Assembly (NCBI RefSeq): GCF_965638725.1
Contig: NC_134950.1
Span: forward strand, 79,534,657-79,598,656
Reading direction: 5' to 3'
Length of the DNA: 64,000 bases
Source of the DNA: Aptenodytes patagonicus
Taxonomy: Eukaryota; Chordata; Aves; Sphenisciformes; Spheniscidae
Within the stretch, counting starts at the first letter, position 1; each line of letters begins with the position of its first letter. Of the stretch, positions 11,337-23,300 are shown in pieces. Below the pieces are notes generated by a model. That model had not been told where the DNA came from, did not search any database, and saw nothing but the letters and a program-made list of their open reading frames with translations. The position numbers were made by a program, and so were the translations under genes.

Positions 11337-14300
11337 GTAGGGCGTCCGTGGGCTCTCGCTCTGCGTGCGTGTGGCGGAGGGGGGATGGTGTCTGTGCGTG
11401 TGTTTGGATGGGAACCCCAAAGGGCAGCGGGTCAAGCCCCGCCTGTGACTGACCTTGGCCAGGCCTGGGTGACAGGTCTCCCCTGAGGACCTGGCATCAC
11501 TGGTGGGAAGGGGGCAGGCACACACGTGTTTTGCTCTGGGGTCCCTTCTCAGGCAGGTGCAGCAGAGGTACGGGGCAACTTGGAAGGGCAAGGAGCACAT
11601 GCATCCATTGTGTCCTCCTGCACGTCTTTTGTCCCTGTGGTTGGCTCTGTTGTGTGTGGCACCAAGATGTCATGGCTGTTGCCCCCGAGAGGCACCTCCC
11701 TCGCCCCAAAGCAAAAGGGGCTCTTCAGGCTCCAGTGGGGTTTGGGATTCGAGTCCTCCGCCTCCTGCCCTTCACCAACTAGTCGGCCATACTTGCTGGT
11801 CTCCTGCATGAAGTGCTGCCGCTGGCGTAGGGCACGACGCTGGAGCTGCTGTCCCCCGGTCTTTGTCTGGTGCTGTCCTGCGTAGCATCCCTTGGGGAAG
11901 AAGAGGTGACCCCTGGTTTGGGGCTTGGCACACAGGGCAGAGGTGTGGCACGGGGTCACACCTGGAATTGCTGACTGAGCTGCTGGCAAAGTTGTGCCAG
12001 TTTAAAATCTCCCTGCCTGAAGGGAACAAGTAATTTCGGGTATGCACTGCAGTTGCAGCAGCTACACAGTTCCTGCCAGCTCTCCTCTCCGGAGGAGGTG
12101 CCTGGTTCCCCTGGCAGAGGATCTCATATGAGCTGAATCAATGCGGTTTATGCTTTTTTTCTTTCTCTCTTGCAGAATATCCTTAGAAGTATTTCATAAG
12201 CCGTTTTTTAATAAATGGGTAAATATTGCTGGTGAAACTCGTAGCCAGTCCTTCTTTATGGTTATTGTAGTGGGCAGTATACACATGGCTGTGACAGGGT
12301 GATTTTCCTGTTCACTTCATGAATGCCCTTGAACCCAGGGGACATGCACAGCTTCACGTCTGTCAGTAAATGATGCTAAGTAACTTCTTAAATTCGTATC
12401 TTGGTGAGGGGGGGGGGAAGAGTAAATAATAACAACATATTTTTCATTTGCTTAAAAGTGAGGTTACCCCTGTTTGCCTCTGGAACTGCTTGCATGAGCA
12501 GAAGTAAAGGCTTGGTTTCTCTTAAGACTGAAAATTAATTTTGATTATTTAACGTACTCTTTTGTAAGTAGCTTTTCCTTCTTTTTCTCTGTTTGATTTG
12601 GGCCTACTGCTCCTTTTTTTAATCAGATAGTATTTTTCTCTGCACTTCATTTGAAGAGGTCAGGTTTCCTAGGTCACCTTGGGATATAAAAAACATCTAC
12701 CAGAAAAAAAGAGAGCCTTAATTTACGTTGAGCCTGGGGTATGTTGAAGTTCTGTAGCTACTCTTAACTGCGTCTCACTATTTGTTAACCCATCTCTTTT
12801 TATAGAGATCATAGTTCTCATTGTTATAGACAAGCATTTAGAAGGACAATGCTAAATTCTCTCAATTTTTTTAACAAGTCAGCATCTTTCTGCAGTATTG
12901 AGTGTTGAATGTAAAAGGGTTAAATTAAGATTTACTGGGATCATAAAATGGTTCAGTGAAGAAAAGCACTAAATTGTTTTATTAGTAATAAATATTAAAA
13001 TATATAATTTGACAGTTTGCTTCCCTAAACCACTTAAGAGATTTCCAGAAAGTAGTAGTAATTTCTGATAACAGAGGATGTTTATGTGTACATCATTAAT
13101 AAACACATTTAAAATACAAGAGTTTCAATAACATTCTTCCAGAACTTGACGAAGTTAATTATAAAAAAAGAGAATGGGTGTGCGATTAAAAAAAAGGCAG
13201 AAATAAATTGCTGCCAGTAACTTAGTAGTTAAATAGGTGTGACGTGCACATTTCAATGTCTTGGATCGTTCATTCCAAGTGGAAAGGTTAATAGGTAATA
13301 CTGACAATAAATTTAATTTCTGGGTTACAGAGGTGTAGCCTGTGATGGGTTGCCAGCCTGTCATCATAGCCGGGCTCCGCGTCATGGGAGCCACGTTTCT
13401 GTAATCGCACTCCCCTCGTTATGTAATCTCGACTCCATTGCGTAATAGGCTCAAAATACGACAGGCGCTCCCCTATCCCCGTTTCGTTTTTCATTTTACA
13501 GGTAATCCACTCTTGACCGTATTTTTTTAAAAATGAAAATAGAGCCGCTGAAACGTTGAGAGCCGAGGCGCTGCACTCCCAGAGCTGCGGGGCTGGTGTT
13601 GGGTAACTCTTGCCGTGCTGTGGGTAGTCTCGGTGCCTGCGAGGAGCCGTCCTGAACAAACAGCGATGGCTTACACCAGGTTAATTGTGTAATTTCTGTA
13701 AGCAGCCTGCGCCCTGCAATAGCATGAAATATTCAGCACGCTTGCTATTAATCAGAAAGGCTGGAAGGGCGAGGTCTGTTCTCCACCGCCTCAAAACAAC
13801 CCTGCATGAGCAAATGGCGGCAGCCATGAGGCCGAGCGGGAGATGGGGCGCTGCCGGCGCCAGTGGGTAAATGGGACCTTCCAGAGAAATGTCGCCAGTT
13901 CGCAGCGCCATGATTTAGCGTGAAATCATTGTGAATACTCGAGCCCGTGACGCATCCAAAAGCGCGCCTCGCCGGCGCGAGCGTCGGTGTGAGTAGGCAG
14001 GACTGAACTTCCCACCAGCGTTCGTTCCTCCTTTTGGCAATTTGCGTGATAAAACCGAGGCGGCTGATTTCATTCAACGTTTCTCATCAGTCCCGTTTTG
14101 CCGAGGTAACTGTAGCGCTGCTGTTCTCTGCCGGTGCTGTGGAGGGAAACGCAGCACTTCTTGGTCTGTTGTTTTGTCAGAGCTAATAGTAACCTGTGAA
14201 CATATACAACCTTCTTTTTTTGACGAAGTGATCAAAAAGCAGATGAAACTAACACTGAAAATACATTTTTGGGCAGTCAAGATTCTTGACGAATTCAGAT

Positions 14301-17300
14301 TTTTTTTTAATGGATTTCACCAACCTTTTAGCAGAATAAAAGAAAAATTGAGAGAAGTCATTCTGACATCTCACAGGTGAAACATTTCACTCAGGAGTTA
14401 TGTCCATAAGGAGACTTAAGTGTGCAACACGGAAATTAAGAGGTAGCACTTTTCCGTTACTTTTCAGCATTGCCCTTGTACGCGGGGAAACCTGGGTCCA
14501 GGTTCCCAAACCTGAGCATGTCTCCCAGGGGCTGGATTTTAAAGCAGGGTGGCTGTTTCTCCAGATTTCACCAAACGGGAACCATACGCTTCAGGTGACC
14601 TTGCTTAAGAGGTGTCCTACCTTACGGGATGCGTACCCTTGCTTCCTATCACAAATCTAGTATTGCATTTTTAGATATTTTTTGTCTGGAAAAAAAAATG
14701 TTTAAAATGGAAGAGAGACAATTTCTGTTTGAACAAAAAAATTCAACAGTCCCAAACTATGCTTTTCCCCCCGCCCCCCCAGTTTTCAAGGAAAAAAAAG
14801 AGTTAATTAACAAACAAGTTGGGGTTTGGTTGGTTGCTTGCTTCAGCTATTCAGCTGAGAAAATCAATTATTCACACAGCTCTAGTCAGTATCTTGAGGG
14901 GAATTCTCAGTACATCAAAGGCCCAAGACTGTTTATCTGTCTGGGATCAAGAATCTTATTTTTAAAAACTTGGTGTTGTCCTTAACTCAACTGTAGCCTT
15001 GGTTTTAAGGGGGTGACTTTGTACTTGCTTCCTGCAGAGTCAGCTGCTCGCTGGCTCCATCATCATGGGCGAAAGCTTGGCCCTGCCGAACGGGCGAAAT
15101 GGTAGCCTTGAGCTGCCGCAGAGCTGGGGTGCCAGCCAAGGAGGCGGGTTGATGCTAACAAAGTAGTTTAAATACCAGTTGTTTGTTGTCCTGGAGGCAA
15201 CTGTTCGACATGCCTGTCTAGGCGGAGCCTCCCATGTCTGTCTGTCTATCCAGGCTGTGGAAGTGGCCCGTTGGGCGTTACTCCTTCTTAGTGGCACCCT
15301 TTAAAACAGTTTATTGATAATTTAAGAGAGAGATTTAAAAATGAGTCTGTTGCTCTCTGCTTCCTGATAACAGTGCCGTTGTCACGATAATATTAATAAC
15401 TGAAGGAAGGAAGGGGGAACAGTGCTGGTCGTAGGAGAGTGATGAAACGGTGGGAGGTTCGTTGTGGCTCTCCTTGAGTAACGCACGCGGCTGAGGCCGG
15501 TGCCCGTGTTTCAGGGAGGAGTCATCTCTCTCGTTTGAAAACATGGCGGATGATATGGTCCCAGATGAAAAGGAGCAGACTTTGTCCAAAAGTGGAAGAG
15601 GGATTTTGTGTCCTCTAATAGACGTGTTGTTTCTCACTGGAGTGTAATGATTTGATGCTGGTTTGGTGGGAGTTTGAGAGGACAAAGCTATGTATGCCAA
15701 TGTCCAAATAATGCATCAGGAATTTTTTTTTTTTGAGAACAACTAACAGCTGCACCTGATGTCTTGAGGACTTTGGGCTTAAGCTTGCAGTAGTGTTCAT
15801 AGAATCATAGAATCATTAAGGTTGGAAAGGACCTCTAAGATCATCGAGTCCAACTGATGTGTTGACCAGTAGCAGCTTGTCTTCCTTTTTATGAGCCCCT
15901 TGTTCTCTCTGTGGAGGCTGTGGACGGAACTGCCAGCCAAAGGCAGCTCTCAGGTAACTGGTGACTCTGCAGATTATGTCGTGGAAAAAGTTCTTTGTTT
16001 TGAGGAAAATACTCCCTTATTCTTCCAGTGAATAGAAGAAGCATAAAAATTTTGTCAGGACATACTAAAATAGGAGCGGGGAACCCCTAGTTACAAGTAC
16101 TCTTGCTGTGGTGGGCTTCTATATAATGATTTAAATCAAAACCAAAATGTAATTTGTAATTAAGATTTCATTTTCTATAGCAAAATTTCCTGAATTCAAA
16201 TAAAAGTTGTTGGTATATAGTACTTTCATCCCTCATATTGTGGTATTAGAAATACCTCAGTGGAATCCCGTTAGTTTGCTTCAAGAGGTATGTGCCTTGT
16301 ATGACCATTGGACTGATTTATCTTTCTATTTTAAAAATACAAGTATCCCAGCTGACTTCTACCAGATTGAAACAGGAGAAATGGGCTTACTTTATGAAAA
16401 ACAGATACAGAAGGTAGCAGTTAATCGTAGTCTAAATTACTCCCCCTTCATCCTTTCAAACAAAAGTATGAGTGAGCAGATAGCAGATGGGACTTGCATG
16501 GTGTCCAAGAGGTCAGCAGACTCCAGGTCTTTCAAATATGTATAGCAGAAATTAATTGCAAATCCATGGGTTTTCATACTCCAGATGCTGGGTTTGAGGA
16601 CTGTAGCCATGAATAAATCAGCTAATCTCAAAGGCTGCAGAAATGTATAGAGAACACAGTGGTCTCTGAATTATTTGGAGCCATTGTATCATATTAGGGC
16701 CTTAAAAAATAAAACCAGCTTGCTTTGTGCTTTAGTTGCCTGAGCAAATGATGCCGGTTATCATCAAGGGAAGAAATGTTGCTTTAAGTTCATGGTTAAA
16801 AAACACATCGACTCATATAGAAAGATTACAGAGGAGACAAAGAATATATTATGGGGCTTGTTCCCCATGAAAAGGTATAAATGCTGGGCCAAAGAGGTAA
16901 CAAAGAATATTGTTTAGCTACAGAGGAAAATCAGATATATTGGCCTTTTAAGATTTCTCTTCTATTGCAATTGAGAAACCTAGGATTTTCAAGCTCAAGT
17001 TTAAGTGGGAGCGTATATATTTGCTATGTTGAGATGCTGGGACTGATGAATGGGCTGGAAAAAAACATTGTTCATGTGAACTCTGATATATTGCTGTTCT
17101 GACTATCCACTATTATTATGCAAATATATTCTACTGAGAGGAATGAAGACACAGGGATTCCAACTCATTGAAGTAGGAGGCTGTTTTAATTCTTTTAAAA
17201 AGCAGGGGGAACATAATCGCCATTTTACCCCTTCAAAGCATAAAAAGGAAAAATTTAAAATACTTTCAACTATCATCCTTAGTGTTAAAACAGTCATCAA

Positions 17301-20300
17301 GTAAGTTAAATCACTAAATTGAAACAAGCTGCTTATTTTAAAACGTGCTTTTATGGCAGGTAGAACTAATTCTTCCTGGCAATACTTGGCTGATCTCCTA
17401 AATAAGAATTTAAAGGAAATGCCACTTTGGATCATAAGAAATTTGAATTTGCTCAAAAGAGCAAGATTCTTCTTCCCTGAATTATGAAAGAAATCCTCAT
17501 TTTCTTCAGTGAAAGTGTTCAGATAGAGAGAACTGTATAGCATTTGGGTGTTTTGTCAGATACTTTGTTAAAGAATTGAATTTTTTGAAATGCAGAAAGC
17601 CTAGTCCCGAGGGGTGACGTTGTGTCCTCCTGGAGGAGTAACCTAAATAACCCACTTTCTATTGTGCGGAAGAGTCACTCTTCCTTATACAGGTTAGTCT
17701 TGAAAATACGCAGATTTCCTAGCATCTACACAATGCCCAGGGATTTCCATGCATGACCGGAGACTTCCAGATCAAAGATTTGTAACTCCACAGTAATTCT
17801 GGTCCTCGTATCACGGGAGTCTTACTGCCAGGCGTGATCTGAGGCATGTCCCCTGAGTGGGCATCTGCTCTCACAAAGTGGGATGTTGGTTAAGTAACGT
17901 AATATTAGCTGTGTTTCTTTTTCCCATCTAAGCTCCTTTGAACTGATGAGAGTCAGTGAAGATCTCTTCTTTTCCTTGACCTATTCGGTCCTTCACGTGC
18001 AGTTAGTTTCCAGTTTACAAATTATCTCCTCCTGTAACTGTCAAAAAAGGTAACGCTGACATTAGGCGCGAGGGGAGATGGGAGGATGGACGGATTGCCA
18101 GGTGCAATTACTCTGCAGCTAAACAGGGAGAACTTCAGGGGCAGCGGTGATTATGCTGTCTGAATGGCTCAAAATATATGTTAAATTTAATGCGCGCAGT
18201 ATCCAGTTGTCTCGTTTGTAAATGGAATACCAGGTTTCTGTTGAATATCATCGTATTTTTGAAAAGCGTGTGGCTTGGGGTTGGTCTGAGTCATACTCCA
18301 CAGAGTCATTTCTAGAGGGAGCACTCCACAGTGTTGGTTTTTAACTCCGGCTGGAAACAGCGGTAATTGAATAGATCCTGGAAGCTGCAGGACAAGCTGC
18401 ACGGGAAGGACATGGTACCGTTGCATAACCTGGCTGGCAGTGAAACCAGCACTGCGCTGGGAACTGAAAGAGCATAAGCTAGGGAGAAGTGTAGGTGTGC
18501 TCTGATGAAAATGAATTTGCAGTCCCTATTGGTCTGCCTGAAACAGGTGAGTGGGCACCACACTTAAGACATTCAGGTGCTTCCTCTTCTGAAACAGGAT
18601 CAAGGTGCCAGTCTGATTTGCCCCATTCCAGTTAAAAGTCAAACTGAGGAGTGGTACATCAAGTGTGCCTGTCTCAGCCATGTGTGGCAGATACGTGCCT
18701 GCCTTGTGCACGTGCAGAGTCTGTCCTTGGAAAACGTCTTTTTATCTGCTTCATGATTTTGTGCGTGTTTTTAAAAATCAGTGATTCTCACTGATTTAAT
18801 CCTCTTGTGCGCAGGCTCTCCAAAACCCCTGGAACTTCTGCAGTGACTCCTTGATAGAGTTACAAGTCAGTCACAATCCCAAATCTGCATTCAAAGACAA
18901 GTGAAAATAAACCTGAGGAAGGAAGAGTAAGCCTACATTGTGAAATGGCCTGGAGCTCAGATGCTTCTCATAGCCAGGCCTTATGAGCTGTGGAATGACC
19001 AGGTATTTTTCCCATTTCTAGGTTTGTGTTACAAATGGTAACAAACCCCCAGCTGCAGTAAGAAGCGTAGGGCTTATTTCCATAATACGTGCCCATAAAA
19101 AAACCTGAAGCATCACAAAGCAGAGGAAACTGATGTTACTAATTTTTCAAATTTTCTATTAATTTCTATAAATGTCAAATTTTCTATAAACTTGACAAGA
19201 TTATTTCTATGAAAATATACCTAGTATTGAAGCATTCTATGATTATTGGCGGGGGGGAGGATAATTTCACAGTTAGAGCACTTAGGCTGAGGAGAGGTGA
19301 TCTGAGTTTAGCTTCCAGGTTTTGCCACTGACTTCGGGTACGGTCACGGGCAAGTCATATAACTTCACTATATTCCTCTTTCCCACCTGTGAACTACAGA
19401 TAATCCTCTTTCCAAAGGTCATTTGAGGATATGTACTTAAAGCACTCAGAAGTGGGGGCTCTGTTGAGTAGATGTCCATGTGCATCAGTATGAACCCTCT
19501 CGTGAAGAGATTGACACATCTGTGTAAATAGCAGGGGGAAAAGCGCATTGGCTTGTGACTCTAATCTTACTGAATTTGGTCTTAACTTGATTAAATGTTC
19601 CCAGAGGTAGTCTGCTTTTTCCACCTGTTTTTTTTTAGCATGGTGAAACTTTGGGATATGTGAAGATAGACATTGTTGTCTGGGCTGTAGCTCCTTCATC
19701 TTTACAACCTGTCATAAAGGATGGTTTGCTTTGCTTTGGTTGGGTTTACACCCATGGCTGTGTTTAATTTGGGTAACTTCAGGTTCCTGATGTGGAGGAC
19801 CTGTGGGCTGATGCAAAGAGGGGCTGTCATGCTCCCAGCCTTTTCACCTGGACTTGCCCTCAGTAACTCTGCTGGTACCTGATTCCACAGAGAGGTAGTC
19901 CAGGGAGCTCGGCAGAAGACTGACAGAGAAAATGACACTTCATCATCTAGACTAGCAGGTGCCCATTTGACAGCAGGGGACAGGGGCCATCTCTTTTGAC
20001 GGAAGTCCTCCGTGTTGTAAGACAGCACCTTCAGCCCTGGAGGTGCTAGAGGCACCTTCCAAGAATGTAGTCGGCTGTCAAAATTTTCTTGTTCAAAAGA
20101 ACTCTGCCAACGCAGAGTCTGTCCCACCCGTAAAATGCAAGAAGGAGTCTCTTTCTTTAGGGAAAGGCGAGGAAGAGCAGCGCAGTTCTCTGTAGCTGTC
20201 AAACAGGGATCAGGGCTGTAAGTGTTTGTATCGATTAAGAGCTACTTGCACCAGGCTGCACACAGACGAGTGAGCGTTAATAATTACTCAGCTGGAACAG

Positions 20301-23300
20301 AGATTTCTTTTTCCTGGACAAAGAACAGTCACACTCCCAGAAGGAGCAATTTATAGGATGCTTTAAAGCTGGAACTTGCTGAGTTTTCACTTCTTTGTAC
20401 GGATTATTCTCAAAAAGGAGACCAAAAAAGGCGTGGAAATACTGCTTCAGAAATTACACATTTGCAGGAAAACATCCCATTTTTAATTCACTTATGCTGC
20501 AACATTAACAGTATTTGTCTGCATCATTTTCTATACTGTTTTGTTTTAGCTATAGCTAATAATTATATATAGTGCAATATAAATTGTGTGCAGTTTTTGA
20601 GACATGATTAACTGTGCCTCATCAGTACATGAAGGAAAAAAATTATAAACGGTGTAATTGGGAGGAGAGACTGTGTATATTGCGCTCCAGCAATGATGCG
20701 ACACATTGCAGTCATTGCATTGAGAGCATGACAGTAGCTCACTTCAGCATTGCTCTACTTTTGAATGCTTCTCTAAAGCCAGTGGAAATATTTTTCTTTG
20801 AAAACTTGTTTAAATATTCTAGAATAGGTCCGGTTCAGGCTTAAGCACTGTATTCCTCTGTATCAGAAAAGATTTGAGTATGTTTGCGTAGTATGCAGCT
20901 TTGAACAGTTGAGGCCCAAAGCCATTAGTCACTGGCACATTAGTGGAACATGTTACAGACTGGAGACTCATAGTGTGCTCCAGCCCTTAGAAAATCCACA
21001 GTTTTTGCATCGTACATGGAGAAGCCTGGGACAACAGACTTGGAAGATGGGCATATCCTTGTAAGTCTCCTTCCCATCCTTGGAGGGATCACCACAGATG
21101 CAGTGTGTGGCACAGGGACTTCCTACAGTCTTTTGTGTACCTCTCTAAACCTTTGCTTGTTTTCCATCTCTTGACTTTTACCTAGAAGTGGGTCACTAGA
21201 GTCACTAGAGCCTGCTACAGAGATCTCTTAAGAGATTAAGGGAGAAAATGATGGGCCACATTTAGCCCCATGTGCGGCAGGCAGGTATGATTTGCCCTTG
21301 GAAGACCAACCTCGAGTTATTTGCCTATCCAGGATTAATGAAAGGAATGCAGAGCTGAGGAGTTTGTGTTAAGACCAGTGCTAACAACGTGAAGGCTTGC
21401 CTGCTTCTGAGTCTATTAGCTGTGTACTGTTTGCAATGAACACAACATTTTGTTAACCAGTCCAGGAAAAAAAGTCTGGATGTGCCTGAAGGGTTTGCTG
21501 TGGCATCTCAGAGACCTGTAGCACAGGGGCTTGCACTGTTTCCAGAATAACCTCACTCCTGTAAGGGCTGATGACTGTGTACAATAAATCTCTGAAAATT
21601 TGGGACCTAAAAACACAGGGACTTGCATCAGGAGAGGACTGAGCACAACCTTGAGGGATTCAGGACCTGGCTGTGCAGTGGCACAGCTGACCTATGTTGG
21701 CAGTTCAGCTCCAAGTATCTAAGTTGGACTTAGAGACCTCCATAGGTCCCTTCCAGCCAGCACCTCGGTGATTGTATGATCCTGTGAAAGGCTGGCCACC
21801 GTTATGTAGTCCTGTCCTTCCAGGTAGTGCCAAAAGTGATACAACACGGAAGCACACCTGACGCTGTGTGCTATGCCAAAACTGGTGGGTTTTGGTCTGG
21901 GAGCTACTGTAGTTGATTTGACGAGAGAGATGAATCCCTTTGAGGCCATCCTGATTCTGGAAATACCAGAAGAAATGTCAGGACTGTTTTTCATGACACA
22001 CAGGCCAGACGTGGGCAGATATGTGGTTGTGGTGGGATTACAGGGCTAAAGAGCTGCAGGCTTCGTATTTGTTATCTCTGTACAGGACTTAACTCTGTCT
22101 TCAGAGCACTTCATGACATGGTGTTGTTGGGGGAGAAAAGATATGGCATATTGCTGATAATGATATTGAAGGACTTGAAAGAGCTATTAAATGTTGAGTT
22201 GAATATTTTTGAGGATGCGCTTCAGTGTCACATAGCGTTCTCAAGGGGAGGACGTACTGATGTGTTGATGATTGTGGAAGAACATGGAGACTACTGCGGC
22301 ATCACTGAGAAGCAGAAAAGCTCCCAGATTTGCCCACAGTGGTCTGTAAATGTGGGTGCCAAATCACATGTGAGATTGACCTCAGGTCTTTTGCTGAACA
22401 TGGTGGGAGGGAGCAGTCCCTCAGTATGGCCAGGGTCCTGAGAAGGTTACCCGCAGCAGACTGTGCTCCAAGAGGTCTTTCTCCTAGCAGTTACCAGGGT
22501 TACAGACTGGATCCTTATCAGCTGTTTGTTCAAACTCATTAGTTTGGGCAAAGAGTGGATGAGTGGCATGCAGTTGCTCACCGTGCCACACAAACTAGGT
22601 GCAGTAGGAGCACAAGTGAGTGAGGAGGCTGAGTGCAGCACATGTCCCCCTGCATTTCAGCATGGCTGTGTAAAACAATTGGATGCTGTGGCATTACTTT
22701 CACCTTTCATATGTTTCTAGCTTGTTAAAATTATATCTTGATAAGTACATGAAGTCACAGCAGATGGCAAAATCTGAAATGTTCTCTCCAACTGCGCCGC
22801 AGTTTGCGTGGGAGGACACGCAGGGAGGGTGCCTCTTCGAAGGAGGGGCATTCCACAGGCCGAGTGGGAGACTTGGAGTACACATAACCCAGCAACCGGG
22901 CACTGTTCTGTGACCATCGGCAAAGGTCAAGGGCACTCATCCTACCTGACCCTCAAGGCAGAATGGCAGGCACTCGTCTGAGAAGAAAGGCCGCGGCTCC
23001 GGCTGGGGGGTCTGCACCAGCGATGGCTGATGTCTCTGCCCAGACGGAGCTGCTGAAGGGAGAGGCTGCAGCGCAGACCTCAGGCTGCAGGAAGTGCCCA
23101 GACCTCTCTCCTGGGGCAGGGACAGGCGGCAGACCTGCCTGCAAAAGGTGTGCCCAGGTGGAGGACCTCCTGCAGCAGGTGGCTGAGCTGCAGGAGGCGG
23201 TGAGAAGGCTGCGTAACATCAGGGAGGCGGAGAAGGAGCTAGATAGCTGGTTCCAAGCGCAGTCTGCAGTGGACCCGCAGCCCACGGCCAAACAGCCAAA

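Larger units (their letters stand above)
9470..11480 (+). promoter_or_regulatory. UBE2QL1: CpG island and promoter of UBE2QL1
   Basis: About 2 kb of very GC-rich sequence with dense, undepleted CpG sits in otherwise AT-leaning DNA and covers the start of UBE2QL1, the usual signature of a CpG-island promoter. It holds five perfect GGAGC units (9646-9670), several CCGCCC/GGGCGG-type Sp1-like boxes, and an AT-rich interruption at 10435-10455 (TTTAAAT then an A-run) that could act as a TATA-like core element. The transcription start cannot be fixed from sequence. If it lies below 10435, the two upstream ORFs would not be in the mRNA. Confidence 0.85.

Noticed and set aside
10437-11600. 387-codon minus-strand frame opposite UBE2QL1 exon 1
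   Set aside because: It mirrors the coding frame of UBE2QL1 in GC-rich sequence; its runs of Leu, Val and Ala are complements of the real Gly/Ser/Gln runs.
19702-20202. 166-codon minus-strand frame in the UBE2QL1 intron
   Set aside because: No recognisable domain or repeat peptide; within the length expected by chance in 64 kb.
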